Assembly: GCA_003117195.1 (NCBI GenBank)
Contig: BDSI01000060.1
Location: forward strand, 242,001-306,000
Length of the DNA stretch: 64,000 nucleotides
Direction: 5' to 3'
Origin: Eudorina sp. 2006-703-Eu-15
Lineage: Eukaryota; Chlorophyta; Chlorophyceae; Chlamydomonadales; Volvocaceae
The position numbers were made by a program, and so were the translations under genes. The notes beneath the pieces were generated by a model. That model saw nothing but the letters and a program-made list of their open reading frames with translations, had not been told where the DNA came from and searched no databases. Shown in pieces: positions 60,481-64,000 of this stretch. Positions within the stretch are counted from its first letter, which is position 1; each line of letters starts with the position of its first letter.

Positions 60481-63400
60481 AGACAATGTACTAGCCGGTT
60501 GTGAAGTCCTTTGGGCACGTCTGAGTCTTGCTTCGGGAAGTGTGCTCCTGGGTGCATGCTACCTGGCCCCGGAGACATCCAGGGTATACACGGCTGGAGG
60601 CGGTACGCATACACAGCGCGTGGCGGCGGCGGAGTCCGCTTTTACGAGAATACAACAGAGCATCCTGGAGCTTAGGGAGCCGGGAGAGGACGTGTTGCTA
60701 GCCGGTGATCTGAATGCACGGCTGTCCAGTCCGCACCACACAAAGCACCCGTCCACACCTGCCGATCTGCCCGCGCATATCTGCGACGTACCAGAAGTGG
60801 ATCAATTATCGGCTCTACAGGAGTTCCTAGACGTGCCAGGTGGGGTTAACCTTCAGGAATACAACGGGATCCGAGGACGTAGAAGTGAGGACACGATCTG
60901 CAACTTTGCTGGACAGCAGTTGGGCGCTATGTGTCGATCTCAAGGGCTGCTAGTTTTGAACGGTCGAGTGGCGGGCGATTTGCAGGGCCGCCTGACTTTT
61001 CCCAAGGGAGAAGCGGGCGGGAGTATGATCGATTTGTTCTTGTCAACACCCCGACTCCTTCGGCACGCGGTCTGGTTGAGGGTTGGAGAGTTGCTCACCC
61101 CTGATGGGTGGGAGCCGACCGACCACCGCCCGGTTACACTTGTACTTGGGGTACAGGCTGCTGGTGTGGACAAGCTAAATGCTCCCGCGGGGGGTCGGAA
61201 GAAGAAAGCGACCTTTGATATTAACCGTTACCGCGATTACGCTGCTCATTTCTCCGAGGGGTCACATGCTATGACGGTGTTGAATGGTATAGCCGAGGAT
61301 TTGCGTAATGGCGTTTGTGACAGCACTGTAGCGGTGGACCGCATAGGGTCTCTTCTGCGCAGAGTGATGGTTCGAGTTTTTGTGCCGAGCCCAACTGAGG
61401 GAGTGCAGCCCGGTGGAGGTGCGATCTGGTGGAATACGGAGTGTCAGCATGCCCGACAGCATATGATAGACTGTCGACGTCAGTTAGGTCCGGGACGAGT
61501 GGAGAACAAGTCCGGCCCGCTCTGGAACGCGTTCTGCCAGGCACGCTGTGCCCTGAATCGTGCAAAACGTCACGCCCGGGCCGCTTATGACACGGAGAGG
61601 ATGCGAGAGTTCGTGGCTAGCTGTAGGCATGATCAACGCGCCTTATGGCGCGCTTTGGGCGGGAAGCTTAGGGAGCGTTGTGCTATTGACGACATCAATG
61701 CATTTCGGGATCATTTTGCTTCATTGCTGAATGCAGGAGTTGGAGAGACGGGCGTTGGAAAAGCGCACGATATCCTCAATTACATATCTTTCTTTGGTGC
61801 GAGACTTGGGGAGGGGGCCTGGCGTGCTTGTCGAACTGTTTTGGATAGAAAAGAACGTGCGGCTAGCATACTAGACGAGCCTTTCACACTAGAGGAGGTG
61901 ACGCGCGCTGTAGCTACGTTACCTAATGGTAAGGCGCCCGGGCTAGAGCTGTCACCGTCAGAGTGTTACCGGTACGCGCGGTTACCACGTGTTGACGATC
62001 AAGGCAGATTAGGCCAAGAAGTTAACTGCATTGTCCCGGCACTACACGTGTTGCTTGAGCATATCAGAGCTACGGGGAATTTTCCTCGACAGTTCACCAC
62101 CACTGTCATGACACCATTATTGAAAAAAGGTGATCCTAAGGTGGTTGGGAACTATCGAGGCATTGCAGTGGGTGGAGCGCTTGCAAAGTGCTACGCGTCA
62201 CTGCTTCTCCATCGGCTGATGGTAGCCGCGGAGCAGTTGGCTCTGCGCCACCCATGTCAGGCAGGTTTTCGGCGGGGCTTCGGGACCGCCCACCACCTTT
62301 TCGTGAAGCAACATCTCACCATGCGTCACCGGCGTGCAGGGCAACCCCCGCTAATCATTGTGCAAATCGATTTTGAGAAGGCGTTCGATAGGGTGCCGCG
62401 CGAGCACATGTGGCTTCGTTTGCAAGAGCGAGGTGTTGGTGGACCCATGTTGGAGGCCCTAAAAAGAGCGTATGAGAAGGTGTGCATGGTCATGAAGGTT
62501 AATGGGAAGGTCGGCGGGGATTTTGAGTCGAAGCAGGGAGTGAAACAAGGTTGCCCTCTGTCGACAGAACTGTTCGGCCTTTTCATTGAGACGCTGGCGG
62601 ACTTGATTGACGTGCACGACCTGGTGGTCGCCAGAGCGCGGAAGCACGAGGTACCCCTGGTGGGTGGCAAGCGCGTTTCCATCCTGCTTTATGCAGATGA
62701 TGTGAGTCTATTGGCGACGTCCGTGGAACGTATGGCGGAACTGCTGGGCCTTGTGGACCAATTTTGTGAGGCTTTTGGAATGCGGCCTAATGTAGCGAAA
62801 TGTGAGCGTTTAGTTTTTGCATGCGATGAGTCCCGGCGTACAGAGGTTAGTTCAGCCTGCGAGCAGCTACGGCTTTCCGGGCAAGTAGTACCAGCCAAGG
62901 ACAGCGCGCGATATCTCGGCCTGGTGTATGGGCCCTCGCGGCCTTTCAGTGCCTGCCGACAGCAGTTGAACGATACCGGCCGGGCCGCTATGTTCTCTTT
63001 GAGCTCCAAATTGGATAAGCTGAAGCTTTTCGCCCCCGACGTGCGAATGAGGTGTTTTGCCACTCAAGTTCGAGCGATTTTGCTGTATGGTTGTCAGGCT
63101 TGGGGCCCTTTTGCGTTGACAGAGGTTTTGAACAGGGTGGGGAGACGACGCGATGCGAACAACCTGGCAGAAGGACTTTTTGAAGCATGCCTACACGATG
63201 ATGCAGTCCAGCTGCAGATTGCGTTCATGCGACAAATTGTGGGGGCTGCTCGCCCAGCCCACCGCCTTCTCTTCGCAGAATTGGCCGAGCTTCCCCTGCA
63301 TTACTATTTGGTGAAGCAAGTGGTTCGCTTTTGGAACCGCCTGCAGACGCAGAAGGGCACGGTCGCACACGCAGTCCTATGTCAGGAGGTTATCGATGCA

Positions 63401-63676
63401 CTCACCGATCCTGAACGGGGCGGTTGGGGAGCCTCGTTCTTGCGTTTAATGTCGTACTTAGAGTGTGATATTTGGAGCGGGCTGCCTCACGATGCAGAAG
63501 GTGTTGAACAGCGAGTTGAGTGGTTGCTGTCCAAACCTCTTCCCGAGGCTCAGATTGTGACGGCGATGAGGGAACGACTAATGAGCGGTTGGGAACATGT
63601 GCGCCTCGATGTCGAGCCAGACAATTACCCATCAGACGGGAAACAGCCGGGGATCCATATGTCGAAGTACAAGTAA
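60481..63676 (+). pseudogene. LINE ORF2-like endonuclease-reverse transcriptase, truncated and frameshifted
   Basis: The frame is open from 60413 but resembles protein only from about 60,490. The endonuclease part has LLAGDLNAR, GGSMIDLFLS and TDHRPVTL. The reverse transcriptase begins near LPNGKAPGLE and has NYRGIAVGG, QAGFRRGFGT, IDFEKAFDRVPRE, KQGCPLS and the catalytic YADDV. The frame ends at 63676. From about 63,750 the continuation reads in another frame and includes CRCCRSEDQIEDEKHVLLDC, the Cys/His zinc motif found at the C-terminus of many L1-like LINE proteins. A frame change before 63,750 therefore separates the two. Confidence 0.85.
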
Positions 63677-64000
63677 GCATTGGATGGGCCTGTCGTTTAT
63701 GGGTGCGGCGGCCGTTATGTGGCAACCGCACGCTACAGTTTTTATCCCCCGTTCTGCGCACCGGAAGCTAATGCAATTCAGGCTTTGTTGTTGGGCACTT
63801 GAGTCTAACAGGGCGCGGAGGGGTAGGCACCATGTCCCTAGAGGACAACGGGTCTGCCGTTGCTGCCGCTCTGAAGACCAGATTGAAGATGAGAAGCATG
63901 TTCTACTCGACTGCCCGGCTTACGATGCAATACGCGCTGAGGAAGGGTTTCACCGCCCTAATACGATGAGGGAGGCGATTGCCTGGGATCCGGCTCGTTT
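60481..64000 (+). mobile_element. LINE-type (non-LTR) retrotransposon, 5'-truncated, runs off the right edge
   Basis: One long frame holds the C-terminal half of an APE-type endonuclease, the reverse transcriptase and a downstream tail. A C-terminal zinc motif follows in another frame after 63676. The 5' end of the endonuclease is not recognisable; the coding signal begins just after a CA run, as expected of 5' truncation on insertion. The 3' end lies beyond the window, so the tail and target duplication cannot be judged. Confidence 0.88.

Overview
The window looks like nuclear DNA of a chlamydomonadalean or volvocine green alga. It is GC-rich, with many short phase-consistent introns, long CA/GT and CCA microsatellites, Gly/Ala/Ser homopolymer runs inside proteins, ShK-like modules joined to Pro/Ala-rich secreted regions, and receptor-type nucleotide cyclases carrying bacterial-type ectodomains. 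No prokaryotic operons, CRISPR arrays or rRNA genes were seen. Exon models below were built by hand from splice signals, reading phase and family motifs.

Left part, + strand: a partial F-type (fucolectin-like) lectin exon (12-528); a six-exon multipass membrane protein with TspO-like character (2669-5868); and a six-exon secreted protein with a Pro/Ala-rich region and two ShK-like domains (9273-13118). The next 4 kb has no gene but holds a complete 236-bp hAT-type MITE.

Middle, - strand: two large genes in tandem. The model at 17181-29703 (19 exons, 1305 aa) is an alpha-glucan water dikinase (starch phosphorylation) with a CBM45 and the phosphohistidine domain, but no C-terminal ATP-binding domain is visible. 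The model at 34554-47654 (19 exons, 1667 aa) is a receptor-type class III nucleotide cyclase: signal peptide, solute-binding-protein ectodomain, one membrane helix, then two cyclase domains. The first cyclase domain keeps the two metal aspartates and the second keeps the Asn/Arg pair, so together they could form one active site. A 13-nt microexon carries the first metal aspartate.

Right part: a nested repeat region around a recent but multiply broken chromodomain Ty3/gypsy element (49820-55576, 389-bp LTRs, 5-bp target duplication); a secreted PAN-like plus beta-trefoil lectin gene (58096-59656, three exons); and a 5'-truncated LINE-type retrotransposon that runs off the window end.

The genes are not an operon. 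The shared theme is secreted or cell-surface recognition proteins (lectins, ShK-like protein, cyclase receptor) beside one plastid starch enzyme, with heavy repeat invasion of introns and intergenic DNA.
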